Positions 1 through 7,365 of a stretch of 30,149 nt of DNA are shown here, in pieces. Position 1 is the stretch's first letter. Each line of letters begins with the position of its first letter. The notes beneath the pieces are model-generated. The model did not search any database and was not told where the DNA came from. It was given only the letters and a program-made list of their open reading frames with translations. The stretch comes from Fusobacterium sp. (lineage in GTDB: Bacteria; Fusobacteriota; Fusobacteriia; Fusobacteriales; Fusobacteriaceae): the NCBI RefSeq assembly GCF_032477075.1, contig NZ_JAWDXO010000038.1:1-30149 (forward strand), written 5' to 3'. Both the position numbers and the translations under genes were made by a program.

Positions 1-1
1 A

Positions 2-139
2 AGATATGCAATAGACCCAGAGAAGATAGTAACAGAATTAGGCTGGTATCCAGAGACATCATTTGATGAAGGGATAGAAAAAACAATAAGATGGTATCTG
101 GATAATCAGGAATGGATAGAGAAAGTTTTAAATAAATAG
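2..139 (+). CDS. rmlB: dTDP-glucose 4,6-dehydratase, C-terminal end (partial, cut by left edge)
   Basis: The first 45 codons in frame 2 read through to a TAG at 137-139 and give the C-terminal tail typical of RmlB: RYAIDPEKIVTELGWYPE followed by a TSFDEGIEKTIRWYL-like helix. This enzyme converts dTDP-glucose to dTDP-4-keto-6-deoxyglucose in the cytoplasm, the branch point for dTDP-rhamnose and dTDP-amino sugars. The catalytic part lies outside the window, so completeness cannot be judged. It is the last gene of an upstream unit, since a strong terminator follows 27 bases later. A second rmlB begins at 30056. The family assignment rests only on the tail but is quite characteristic. Confidence 0.8.
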   Translation, partial: RYAIDPEKIVTELGWYPETSFDEGIEKTIRWYLDNQEWIEKVLNK

Positions 140-165
140 AGAAAATAGAATATTTAATTTAAGAA

Positions 166-204
166 AAGAGATTGGGATAAAACCAGTCTCTTTTTTTATT
201 TTTT
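166..204 (+). terminator. Rho-independent terminator after rmlB
   Basis: A 10-bp stem AAGAGATTGG (166-175) pairs with CCAGTCTCTT (183-192) with one G-T pair, across a 7-base loop, and is followed by a T-rich run (191-204). It closes the upstream rml unit and opens the first of three similar intergenic modules. Confidence 0.85.
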
Positions 205-242
205 AGAACATAATTTCAATATAAATATGCTGCTAGAAGACA

Positions 243-258
243 TTAAAATTAATTTTAA
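243..258. repeat. AT palindrome in module 1
   Basis: TTAAAATTAATTTTAA, a perfect 16-base palindrome, extended by AAGA into the shared word AATTAATTTTAAAGA. A related copy (TTTTTAATTTTAAAGATTATTA) is at about 312-333. Could be an operator; chance is possible in such AT-rich DNA. Confidence 0.4.
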
Positions 259-370
259 AGAAAATTATAAGTATATAATACATTGGAACAATGAAATATT
301 TTTTAGATAAAATTTTTAATTTTAAAGATTATTAACAAACAAATTATAAAAGTATATTAAATTTAAAAAG

Positions 371-399
371 TAGAAAAAAATAATTATATAATGTATAAT
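371..399 (+). promoter_or_regulatory. Promoter of unit A
   Basis: TAGAAA (371-376) and TATAAT (394-399) are separated by 17 bases. The same pair with the same spacing occurs before the genes at 7366 and 12452, which supports it over the many chance TATAAT matches in AT-rich DNA. Predicted transcription start is near 406, giving a leader of about 74 bases; 414-448 of that leader is identical to 7304-7338. A Shine-Dalgarno GGGGGA (471-476) precedes the ATG. Confidence 0.65.
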
Positions 400-479
400 T
401 TTATTTATAAAACATTTTTTATTATCTTTAAAAGTAAATAAAATATAATATTGATTTATATAAAATCTTTGGGGGAATT

Positions 480-1604
480 ATGCTAAGAAAATTAAATAGA
501 ATATTTCAAGACTATATGCGAGAAAAAAGATTAAAGGTTGGGAGATATATTTGGGATAGAAAAAGAAATAAGGAAAAAATAAAAATAGGAAACTTTATTG
601 AAAAAAATAATATAAAAAAGATATTATTTATGAGATATGATGGAAAAATAGGGGATATGGTAATAAATACTTTAATGTTTAGAGAAATAAAGAAAAAATA
701 TCCATATATAAAAATAGGGGTAGTGACAGAAGAAGGAGCAAAGGCTATAATAAAAAACAATTCAAATATAGATAAAATATATGATTATAAAAAAAATATA
801 AAGAAATTAGCTTTAAAAATAGCAAATGAGAAATATGATTTATTGATAGATTTTTCAGAAATGTTGAGAGTAAATCAAATGATGCTTATAAATCTATGTA
901 AAGCAAGATTTAATATGGGACTAAATAGAGAAGAATGGAAATTATTTGATATATCTATAAAAAGTGGAATAGATTTTAAATGGACAGATCATATAACAGA
1001 AAGATATTCAGCATATTTAAAAAAATTAGGGTTTAAAGAGAATGAAATAGATAAAAAATATGATATTTATATTGAAGAAACAGAAAAATATAAAGAATTT
1101 TTTAAAGAAATAAAAGAAAAAAAAGTAGTAGTATTGAATCCTTATGGAGCAAGTAAACATAAAAGTTTTACTTTAGAGACATTGAATAAAATAATAAATC
1201 ATTTAAAAACTAAAGATATGGGAGTAATTTTAATATACTTTGGTGATAAATATAAAGAACTGAATAAATTAAAAATAATTAATGAAAATGTATATATTCC
1301 AGAAAATATAGAAACGATACAAGACAGTATATATTTGATAAAAAGATCAGATTTGGTAATAACACCAGATACATCAATAGTTCATATAGCTTCAGCTTTA
1401 AATAAAGCTAATATATCAGTATACCCTCCAAAAGGAGGAAAATATGAAGTAGATCATTTAGTATGGGCACCAAAAACAAAAGAAACAAAAATAATATTCT
1501 GTAAAGATAAGATAAGTCAGTATGACGAAATAGATATAAATACATTTGATTTTGAAGAGATGAAGAAAGTGATTGGAGAAAATAATGAAAAGAATACTAT
1601 TTAA
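480..1604 (+). CDS. GT9 heptosyltransferase-like glycosyltransferase (unit A)
   Basis: A 374-residue GT-B fold enzyme of family GT9 (ADP-heptose:LPS heptosyltransferases), predicted to act on the core oligosaccharide at the inner face of the cytoplasmic membrane. Family signatures are the N-terminal loop RYDGKIGDMV (residues 52-61) and the donor-side motif ITPDTSIVHIASA (294-306, with Asp297 and His302). The start follows GGGGGA. It is the first gene of unit A and its end overlaps the next GT by 20 bases. It is a close paralogue of the gene at 7366: residues 1-160 are nearly the same, while the C-terminal half differs strongly. A basic leader of about 45 residues precedes the Rossmann fold. 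GT9 membership is firm; the sugar and acceptor are unknown. Confidence 0.85.
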   Translation: MLRKLNRIFQDYMREKRLKVGRYIWDRKRNKEKIKIGNFIEKNNIKKILFMRYDGKIGDMVINTLMFREIKKKYPYIKIGVVTEEGAKAIIKNNSNIDKIYDYKKNIKKLALKIANEKYDLLIDFSEMLRVNQMMLINLCKARFNMGLNREEWKLFDISIKSGIDFKWTDHITERYSAYLKKLGFKENEIDKKYDIYIEETEKYKEFFKEIKEKKVVVLNPYGASKHKSFTLETLNKIINHLKTKDMGVILIYFGDKYKELNKLKIINENVYIPENIETIQDSIYLIKRSDLVITPDTSIVHIASALNKANISVYPPKGGKYEVDHLVWAPKTKETKIIFCKDKISQYDEIDINTFDFEEMKKVIGENNEKNTI

Positions 1605-2736
1605 AAGTGGAAGTACCATGATGGGGGGATTAGAAAGAGTTCAATGTGAATATATTAACTTTTTAGTTGATGAAGGGTTTGATATAAAAGTTGTTATTGA
1701 AAATGACAATGGAAATGAAAATATTTTAGAAAAAGAAATAAAAACAAAAGTAGAATATTTGAAAAATTATGAATATATATCACAAATAAGAAAAATTAGA
1801 GAAAATAGAAAAAAAAGTTTTTTTTTAAGAGTAAAGTATGCAATAGCATTATTTAATGAAAAAAGATATGCAGATAAAAAATTTTTAGAAATATATAAAG
1901 AATTTAAACCAGATATTGTAATAGATTTTGATTCTAGTCTTACAAAAATTATAAAAGAGCTAAAGATATCAAAGAATTTAGTATGGGTACATAGTTCAGT
2001 AGAAAATTGGAAAAAGAAAAAAAATAAAATAAAGAGATTTACAAAGAGATTAGAATATTATAATAAAATAATATGTATATGCCAAGAAATGGAAGAAGAT
2101 TTATTAAAATTAAATAATAATTTACTAGGAAAGAGTGAATATATATACAATCCAATTGATTTTGAAAAAATAAAAATATTATCTGATGCTCCTTTTCATG
2201 AGGAAGAGAAAAAATTGGTAAAAGAAAAATTTCTTTTGATGGTATCAAGATTAGATATAATTCCAAAAGATTTTGAAACATTATTTTCAGCATTTGATAT
2301 TGCAAAAGAAAAAGGATATGAAGGAAGATTATATCTTATTGGTGATGGACCAGATAAGGAAAAAGTAGAAAAAATGAGGGAAAATTTCAAATATAAAGAA
2401 GAAATCCTTTTATTAGGTAGAAAACAAAATCCATATAATTGGATGAAAAAAGCAGACAAATTGATACTCTCTTCAAGATATGAAGGCTTTTCAGTTGTGC
2501 TTTTAGAAGGAATTGTACTAAATGGAAAAGTGATAAGTTCTAACTGTAAAGTTGGTCCAAAAGAAATATTGGCAGATGGAAGAGGAAAACTTTTTGAAGT
2601 TGGAGATATTGTTGAACTTAGTAAAAATATATTAAAAAATTTTGACTTAAATTTTGAAGAGAATTTTTTAGAAAAATTTAATAGAAAGGCGATTTTTGAA
2701 AAGTTTTTGAGAATTTTGGAGGAAATAAATGATTAA
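1585..2736 (+). CDS. GT4 glycosyltransferase (unit A)
   Basis: A 383-residue GT-B retaining glycosyltransferase of family GT4. An N-terminal GGLERV motif (residues 14-19) is followed by the C-terminal domain with IGDGP and the SSRYEGFSVVLLE element, whose two glutamates are the EX7E pair binding the nucleotide sugar. A TTG at 1573 is in frame, but the ATG at 1585 is preferred because GGAG (1575-1578) sits six bases upstream and the protein then begins MKRILFKSG like its paralogue at 8583. The gene overlaps the preceding GT9 by 20 bases and the next gene by 8, indicating translational coupling. It probably adds a hexose or hexosamine to the LPS core; donor and acceptor cannot be read from sequence. 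Confidence 0.85.
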   Translation: MKRILFKSGSTMMGGLERVQCEYINFLVDEGFDIKVVIENDNGNENILEKEIKTKVEYLKNYEYISQIRKIRENRKKSFFLRVKYAIALFNEKRYADKKFLEIYKEFKPDIVIDFDSSLTKIIKELKISKNLVWVHSSVENWKKKKNKIKRFTKRLEYYNKIICICQEMEEDLLKLNNNLLGKSEYIYNPIDFEKIKILSDAPFHEEEKKLVKEKFLLMVSRLDIIPKDFETLFSAFDIAKEKGYEGRLYLIGDGPDKEKVEKMRENFKYKEEILLLGRKQNPYNWMKKADKLILSSRYEGFSVVLLEGIVLNGKVISSNCKVGPKEILADGRGKLFEVGDIVELSKNILKNFDLNFEENFLEKFNRKAIFEKFLRILEEIND

Positions 2737-3490
2737 AATATTTGACTATTTTTTTAAAAAAGAAATACCAATATTAATGTATCATAGACTTATTGATGCT
2801 AAGAAAGATATAGGAGTTCATATTATATATTATGATGTTAATAAATTTGAGGAACAATTGATTTACTTAAAAGAAAAAGGATTTAAGACAATTACTTTTA
2901 AAGATTTAAAAAATATAACAGAAGAAGATAAAAAAAAGGAAAAATATATTATCTTAACATTTGATGATGGATATAAAGATAATTTTGAACTTTTATTTCC
3001 ACTATTGAAAAAATATAATATGAAAGCTGTAATATATATGGTGTCACATTTAGAAGATAACAGATGGGATATAGAAGAAACAGGAGAAAAAAGATTTGAA
3101 CTTATGAATTCAAATCAGATATTGGAAATGCATAAATCTGGGTTAGTAGAATTTGGTGGTCATACTATGCATCATGTAAAATTAAATAAACTTGATCCAG
3201 AAAAACAAAAAGAAGAAATAGAAGGAAATAAAATATATTTAGAAAAACTTTTAAATGAAAAATTAGTATCTTTTGCATATCCTTTTGGACTTTTTAATAA
3301 TGAATCTAAAAAAATAGTAAAAGAATTAGGATATAGCTATGGAATAGCAACTGATTCAGGAGCTTTTTACATAAATAATGACTTATATGAAATCAGAAGA
3401 ATAGGAATATTTTCAGATATAACAATGAGTAAGTTTAAGAGAAGAATAAAAGGAAATTATAATTTGAAAAAATGCAATAATCTAAAATAA
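2729..3490 (+). CDS. NodB-type polysaccharide deacetylase (unit A)
   Basis: A 253-residue carbohydrate esterase 4 (NodB homology) protein. Motifs in order: ILMYHR (15-20), TFDDGY (77-82; the Asp pair gives the base and a metal ligand), GGHTMHH (143-149; His145 and His149 complete the Asp-His-His metal site) and FAYPFG (182-187). All catalytic positions appear intact. No signal peptide or membrane segment is visible, so it is probably cytoplasmic and acts on a lipid-linked or core intermediate rather than on peptidoglycan. It overlaps the preceding GT4 by 8 bases, tying it to core synthesis. Likely role: N-deacetylation of a HexNAc in the core, exposing a free amine. It is paralogous to the C-terminal domain at 5905-7005. 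Confidence 0.85.
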   Translation: MIKIFDYFFKKEIPILMYHRLIDAKKDIGVHIIYYDVNKFEEQLIYLKEKGFKTITFKDLKNITEEDKKKEKYIILTFDDGYKDNFELLFPLLKKYNMKAVIYMVSHLEDNRWDIEETGEKRFELMNSNQILEMHKSGLVEFGGHTMHHVKLNKLDPEKQKEEIEGNKIYLEKLLNEKLVSFAYPFGLFNNESKKIVKELGYSYGIATDSGAFYINNDLYEIRRIGIFSDITMSKFKRRIKGNYNLKKCNNLK

Positions 3491-3507
3491 AGAGGTAGGA
3501 GAAAAAA

Positions 3508-4371
3508 GTGGAAGAAAAAATAAGTCTTATAGTAACTCTATATAATCGTTTAGAATATGCAAGAAATATGATTTTAGCTCTTCAGCAGCAAACAAAGCAG
3601 ATAGATGAACTTATTTTTGCTGATGATGGGTCAAGTGAAGATGTCTATGAATATATAAAAGATTTATTGCAAGAATGCAAATTTAAAATAAAATATGTAT
3701 ATCAGCAAGATATAGGATTTAGATTGGCAGCTTCAAGAAACAATGGGGCAAGAATAGCTGAAAATGAGTACCTTATTTTTTTAGATCAAGATGTTGTATT
3801 TGATAATGATTTTATTCAAAGAATATATGAGGTAAGAAAGAGAAAAAGAATAATTTTTTCAGAAGCTTTAGGAAGTTCAGAAGAAGAAAAAGAAAAAATT
3901 CAAAAAATAATAAATGAGAAATATGATTATGAAAAGATATATAAGATAATGCCAAAAGAGAAGAAATTAGAACAGGATAGTTTTGTGGAAAAAGAAAGAT
4001 TATATAATATTCTGTATAAATTAAAATTAAGGACAAGAGGAGCTAAAATTGTAGGACTTATTTTTTCTTTATATAAAAAAGATTATATAGCAGTAAATGG
4101 ATTTGATGAAAATTATGTAGGTTGGGGGCATGAAGATGATGATTTTGGAAATAGATTTTTTAAATATGGAGGTAAAACATATTCTTTTAAATTTGAAAAG
4201 TATCCAATTCATATGTATCATAAATCAGCTTCTCCAAAAGATGGAAGTGTAAATGAAAATTATTATAGAAAAATAAAAAAAGAAATTTCTAAGTCAAATT
4301 ACAAATGTGAATATGGATTTAATAATCGTAAAGATAAGGATGAGATTAAGTTAAAACATATAAAAAAGTAA
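3508..4371 (+). CDS. GT2 glycosyltransferase with galactosyltransferase-like C-terminus
   Basis: A 287-residue GT-A fold enzyme. The N-terminus ISLIVTLYNR and ADDGS (38-42) are GT2 hallmarks, LDQD (92-95) is the DXD-type metal/nucleotide site, and VNGFDENYVGWGHEDDDFG (near 197-215) matches the C-terminal domain of the Glyco_transf_7C type found in chondroitin synthases and beta-galactosyl/GalNAc transferases. HMYH at 236-239 is another typical element. The start is a GTG with a strong AGGTAGGAG upstream (3492-3500); there is no better ATG. A lysine/glutamate-rich insert (about 108-175) separates the two parts. It lies in unit A between a deacetylase and a GT32, so it probably extends the core. 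Donor unknown. Confidence 0.8.
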   Translation: MEEKISLIVTLYNRLEYARNMILALQQQTKQIDELIFADDGSSEDVYEYIKDLLQECKFKIKYVYQQDIGFRLAASRNNGARIAENEYLIFLDQDVVFDNDFIQRIYEVRKRKRIIFSEALGSSEEEKEKIQKIINEKYDYEKIYKIMPKEKKLEQDSFVEKERLYNILYKLKLRTRGAKIVGLIFSLYKKDYIAVNGFDENYVGWGHEDDDFGNRFFKYGGKTYSFKFEKYPIHMYHKSASPKDGSVNENYYRKIKKEISKSNYKCEYGFNNRKDKDEIKLKHIKK

Positions 4372-4417
4372 AAAATAGACTAATAGGGATAAAATGATTA
4401 AAACATGGAGAAGAACA

Positions 4418-5149
4418 ATGATAGAGAAGAAAATTCACTATATTTGGTTTGGAAAAGATAAACCTGAAAAAGTATTAAAATGTCTAGAGAGTTGGAGAAA
4501 AATTTTACCAGAATATGAAATTATTGAGTGGAATGAAAAAAGTTTTAATTTAGAAAATGAAATGAAAAAATGCAGATTTTTAAGAGAATGCTATAAAAGA
4601 AAATTATGGGCTTTTCTATCAGATTATGCTCGTTTGAAAGTATTATATCAATATGGAGGGATATATCTTGATACAGATATGGAAATAATAAAAAAATTAG
4701 ATGATCTTTTGGAAACAGATTTTTTTACTGGATATGAAGATGATGAAATAATAAGTTTTGGAATTTTAGGTTGTATACCTCAACATAAAATAATAAAAAA
4801 AATGTTAAATTTTTATAATAACAAAATATGGAGTTCAAATATGTACATAATAACAAATATATTAACAGAAACTTTAAAAGAAGAATATGGCAATAAACTT
4901 TTTGAAGCATCTAATATAAAGATACATGCAAAAGAATATTTTTATCCATATAACCATGATGAAGAATTTACAGAAAAATGTTTAACAGAAAATACTTATG
5001 GAATTCATTGGTGGGATAAAAGTTGGGGGAAAAATCCAAAGGTATATTTTTTGAAGTACAAGCATCTACCATGGTGGAAAAAATATCCAAAGCATTTGTG
5101 CAAATTAATAAATGTTTATTCTAAAAAATATTTTACTAAGAAAGTTTGA
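4418..5149 (+). CDS. GT32 glycosyltransferase (OCH1/TcdA-TcdB DXD family)
   Basis: A 243-residue protein of the GT32 'glycosyltransferase sugar-binding region containing DXD motif' family. It opens with KIHYIWFG and carries SDYARLKVLYQYGGIYLDTD (about 68-87), where DTD is the metal-binding DXD. An in-frame ATG at 4394 exists, but 4418 is preferred: GGAG (4407-4410) is seven bases upstream and relatives begin right before the IPKxIHYxWFG strand. Bacterial relatives in capsule and LPS loci transfer hexoses, often mannose, galactose or GlcNAc. It is followed directly by the kinase at 5160. A core extension role is inferred from context. Confidence 0.82.
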   Translation: MIEKKIHYIWFGKDKPEKVLKCLESWRKILPEYEIIEWNEKSFNLENEMKKCRFLRECYKRKLWAFLSDYARLKVLYQYGGIYLDTDMEIIKKLDDLLETDFFTGYEDDEIISFGILGCIPQHKIIKKMLNFYNNKIWSSNMYIITNILTETLKEEYGNKLFEASNIKIHAKEYFYPYNHDEEFTEKCLTENTYGIHWWDKSWGKNPKVYFLKYKHLPWWKKYPKHLCKLINVYSKKYFTKKV

Positions 5150-5159
5150 AGGTAAAAAT

Positions 5160-5882
5160 ATGAAGAAGTTAAAAAAGGAAGTATTTAGAGGATATAATAT
5201 GTATTTTTTAGAAGAGGAATATAAAATATTGGCTGAAAAAATAATCAGAAAAGAATTTAAAGAAATAGAGAAAATAAAAGATACAAAAAGAAATTATGTT
5301 TCTTTAATAGAAATAGATGGAATTAAATATATATATAAAGAACCAAGAAATGAGTTTAGAATTCCTCAAAGACAATTTATGAGTTTATTTAAAAAAGGGG
5401 AAGCTTTGAATACATTGATTAATGTAAATAAATTGATTGATATGGGATTTGAAGAATTTGTAAAACCTTTAACAGCAGTTAATATTAGAAAAAAAGGAAT
5501 GATAAATTTTTCTTTTTTTGTAATGGAATATGTACATGGAGAAGAAGACAGAAGATATTTAGATGATATAGTAAACAAAATGGAGAAAATACATGAAAAA
5601 GGATATTATCATGGAGATTTTAATCCAGGGAATTTTTTAATATCTAATGAGAAAATAAAGATACTAGATACCCAAGGGAAAAAAATGGGATTGACAAAAT
5701 ACAGGGCACATTATGATATGATAACAATGCAGTATGATTCTTATGAAGAAATGAAATATCCGTATAAAAAAGATATTGTATATTACTGGGCGTATTTCAT
5801 AAAAAGGTTTAAAAGGCTCCCAATTATAGAAAAAATAGGAAAAATAAAGAAAAAACTGAGAGATAAAGGGTGGAAAATTTAA
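5160..5882 (+). CDS. LPS core heptose kinase-like protein (WaaY/RfaY family), unit A
   Basis: A 240-residue eukaryotic-like sugar kinase resembling WaaY (RfaY), which phosphorylates heptose II in enterobacterial cores. Recognisable elements: RNYVSLIEIDGIKYIYK with the ATP lysine (Lys60), then HGDFNPGNF (151-159; catalytic Asp153 and Asn158) and IKILDTQGK, where Asp170 takes the place of the DFG aspartate. The C-terminal tail is basic (KKKLRDKGWKI). A longer frame opens at 5112 inside the preceding gene, but ATG 5160 has GAAGG (5148-5152) upstream and matches the paralogue at 9788. Known family members use ATP in the cytoplasm on the core before export. The exact residue phosphorylated here is unknown. 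Confidence 0.8.
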   Translation: MKKLKKEVFRGYNMYFLEEEYKILAEKIIRKEFKEIEKIKDTKRNYVSLIEIDGIKYIYKEPRNEFRIPQRQFMSLFKKGEALNTLINVNKLIDMGFEEFVKPLTAVNIRKKGMINFSFFVMEYVHGEEDRRYLDDIVNKMEKIHEKGYYHGDFNPGNFLISNEKIKILDTQGKKMGLTKYRAHYDMITMQYDSYEEMKYPYKKDIVYYWAYFIKRFKRLPIIEKIGKIKKKLRDKGWKI

Positions 5883-5904
5883 ATTAAAAAGAAAGGAAAT
5901 ATTT

Positions 5905-7005
5905 ATGAATATATTTTGGATATTTCAAGAGAAAAATGAAAATATAGATAATGTAAATAATAATATCTATTATTCAGAAAATAGCAGAGTAAATTTTAAA
6001 AATAATAATTTAATGAATTTTTTTAAACAATATAAATATGTAAACAAACTAAAAAAAGAAAAGGAAATAAAGATAATATATGTTAATTCTTTAAAAAGAA
6101 TCAGCTCACTTCATTTTTTTTCTTTTTTTAATAAAATACCAGTAGTTTATAAGATAAAAGAAAAAAAAGATATAGAGAAAGAGCTGCAACATAAAATAAT
6201 CTATTGTCAAAGAAAAGATATACCAGTATTAATGTATCATAGAGTGGTAGAAACTGAAGAAGAAAAAGGATATTACGATACATTTGTAACTAAAGAGAAT
6301 TTTGAAAAACAAATGAAATATTTGAAAGATAACAATTATGAACCTATCTTTTTTAAAGATATAAAAAATGGAGAGTATAAAAATAGATTTAATAAAAGGC
6401 ATATAATAATAACATTTGATGATGGTTATAAAGATAATCATAAAATAGTATTACCAATTCTAAAAAAATATAATTTTAAAATTGTACTTTTTCTTATTAC
6501 AGACTGTGACTATAATAAATGGGATGTAGAAGCTGAAGGAAGAGAAAAAGAAAAAAGATTTTCTTTAATGAATAAAGAAGAAGTTCAAGAACTTATAAGA
6601 TCAGAATTGGTAGAAATAGGAGGACATACAAGCAGCCATCTAGATATGCCTTTTACAGAGAAGGTCAATTTAAAAGAAGATTTAATTTTTTCTAAAGAAA
6701 AATTAGAAAAATTAGCAGGAGAGAAATTAGTATCTTTTGCTTATCCTTGGGGAAAGAATGATGATAATTCAAAAAAGTTGATAAAAGAATTAGGATATAA
6801 ATTTGCAGTATCAACAGAAAGTGGAACAGCATGCTTTTCAGATGATTTATATGAAATACAAAGAATAGGAATATATTCTAAAGATGATATAGATAAGTTT
6901 AAAGAAAAAATAAGTGGCAGATATCTTTTTAAAAGAGAAAAAAGAAATGAAATGAAGAAAATAAGAAATAAATTCAGAAAAATGTTAGGTATAAAGGAAA
7001 AATAG
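5905..7005 (+). CDS. Polysaccharide deacetylase with GT-like N-terminal extension
   Basis: A 366-residue protein. Residues about 105-346 form a complete NodB/CE4 domain: VLMYHR (108-113), TFDDGY (170-175), GGHTSSH (239-245) and FAYPWG (278-283), with the Asp-His-His metal triad intact. This domain is paralogous to the protein at 2729. Residues 1-104 are not part of the deacetylase; the piece IIYVNSLKRISSLHFF...KIPVVYKI (about 57-85) resembles the strand-loop-strand around 'YVNS...PVVxHxHE' in GT4 N-terminal domains, so the extension may be the remnant of a glycosyltransferase. There is no signal peptide. Last gene of unit A, 25 bases before a strong terminator. Deacetylation of a core HexNAc is the likely role; the function of the extension is unknown. 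Confidence 0.8.
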   Translation: MNIFWIFQEKNENIDNVNNNIYYSENSRVNFKNNNLMNFFKQYKYVNKLKKEKEIKIIYVNSLKRISSLHFFSFFNKIPVVYKIKEKKDIEKELQHKIIYCQRKDIPVLMYHRVVETEEEKGYYDTFVTKENFEKQMKYLKDNNYEPIFFKDIKNGEYKNRFNKRHIIITFDDGYKDNHKIVLPILKKYNFKIVLFLITDCDYNKWDVEAEGREKEKRFSLMNKEEVQELIRSELVEIGGHTSSHLDMPFTEKVNLKEDLIFSKEKLEKLAGEKLVSFAYPWGKNDDNSKKLIKELGYKFAVSTESGTACFSDDLYEIQRIGIYSKDDIDKFKEKISGRYLFKREKRNEMKKIRNKFRKMLGIKEK

Positions 7006-7030
7006 ATGATAAAAAATTAAATAATTAATG

Positions 7031-7072
7031 AAAGAAGAGATTGGTTTTACACCAATCTCTTCTTTATTCTTT
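7031..7072 (+). terminator. Rho-independent terminator after unit A
   Basis: A perfect 15-bp stem AAAGAAGAGATTGGT (7031-7045) / ACCAATCTCTTCTTT (7051-7065) with a five-base loop, followed by TATTCTTT. The T tract is interrupted but the stem is long. The stem core GAGATTGG is shared with the terminator at 166-204. Confidence 0.85.
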
Positions 7073-7110
7073 GAAACACAATTTCAACATAAATATATTG
7101 CTGAAAGAGT

Positions 7111-7126
7111 TTAAAATTAATTTTAA
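7111..7126. repeat. AT palindrome in module 2
   Basis: The same TTAAAATTAATTTTAA as at 243-258, in the corresponding position after the terminator, followed by AGATTATTATTG. A second AATTAATTTTAAAGA lies at about 7204-7218. Confidence 0.4.
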
Positions 7127-7260
7127 AGATTATTATTGATATACGATGTTATCTTTTTATTGTGACTAATTTAAAAAATATAAAATAATTTTTAAATTAA
7201 AATAATTAATTTTAAAGAATATTTATTACAATATTTAAAATGTATGATAAATTTAAAAAG

Positions 7261-7289
7261 TAGAAAAAAACAATGATATAATGTATAAT
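7261..7289 (+). promoter_or_regulatory. Promoter of unit B
   Basis: TAGAAA (7261-7266), 17-base spacer, TATAAT (7284-7289), identical in spacing to those before 480 and 12452. Predicted start near 7296 and a leader of about 70 bases that includes a 35-base stretch (7304-7338) identical to 414-448. Shine-Dalgarno GGGGGA precedes the ATG at 7366. Confidence 0.65.
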
Positions 7290-7365
7290 TTTATTTGAAA
7301 AATATTTTTTATTATCTTTAAAAGTAAATAAAATATAAAAATATTTATATATTTTTGGGGGAATT

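Larger units (their letters stand above)
140..479 (+). other. Intergenic module 1 (terminator + conserved block + promoter)
   Basis: This 340-base spacer has no coding ORF. It holds the terminator, then a block (about 198-258) resembling the one after the terminator at 7031-7072, including GAACATAATTTCAATATAAATAT and the palindrome TTAAAATTAATTTTAA (243-258). The promoter and leader before the gene at 480 follow. Positions 361-448 align with 7251-7338 with about five mismatches by eye. The same order of parts recurs at 7006-7365 and 12001-12451. Confidence 0.7.
7006..7365 (+). other. Intergenic module 2 (terminator + conserved block + promoter)
   Basis: This 360-base spacer has no coding ORF. 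After the terminator it carries GAAACACAATTTCAACATAAATAT (close to module 1), the perfect palindrome TTAAAATTAATTTTAA (7111-7126), a second copy of AATTAATTTTAAAGA (about 7204-7218) and the unit B promoter. From 7251 onward it aligns with 361 onward of module 1 almost base for base up to 7338. Confidence 0.7.

Noticed and set aside
391..399. The overlapping TATAAT at about 387-392 as the -10 box
   Set aside because: It is absent from the third module, while the TATAAT at 394-399 has an identical 17-base spacing from TAGAAA in all three.
140..479. Riboswitch or small RNA gene in the AT-rich spacers
   Set aside because: Apart from the terminator hairpins no conserved stem-rich structure of a known class could be recognised by eye.
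5112..5159. Longer start of the unit A kinase at 5112
   Set aside because: No ribosome site, it overlaps the previous gene by 38 bases, and the paralogue at 9788 begins at the position matching 5160.
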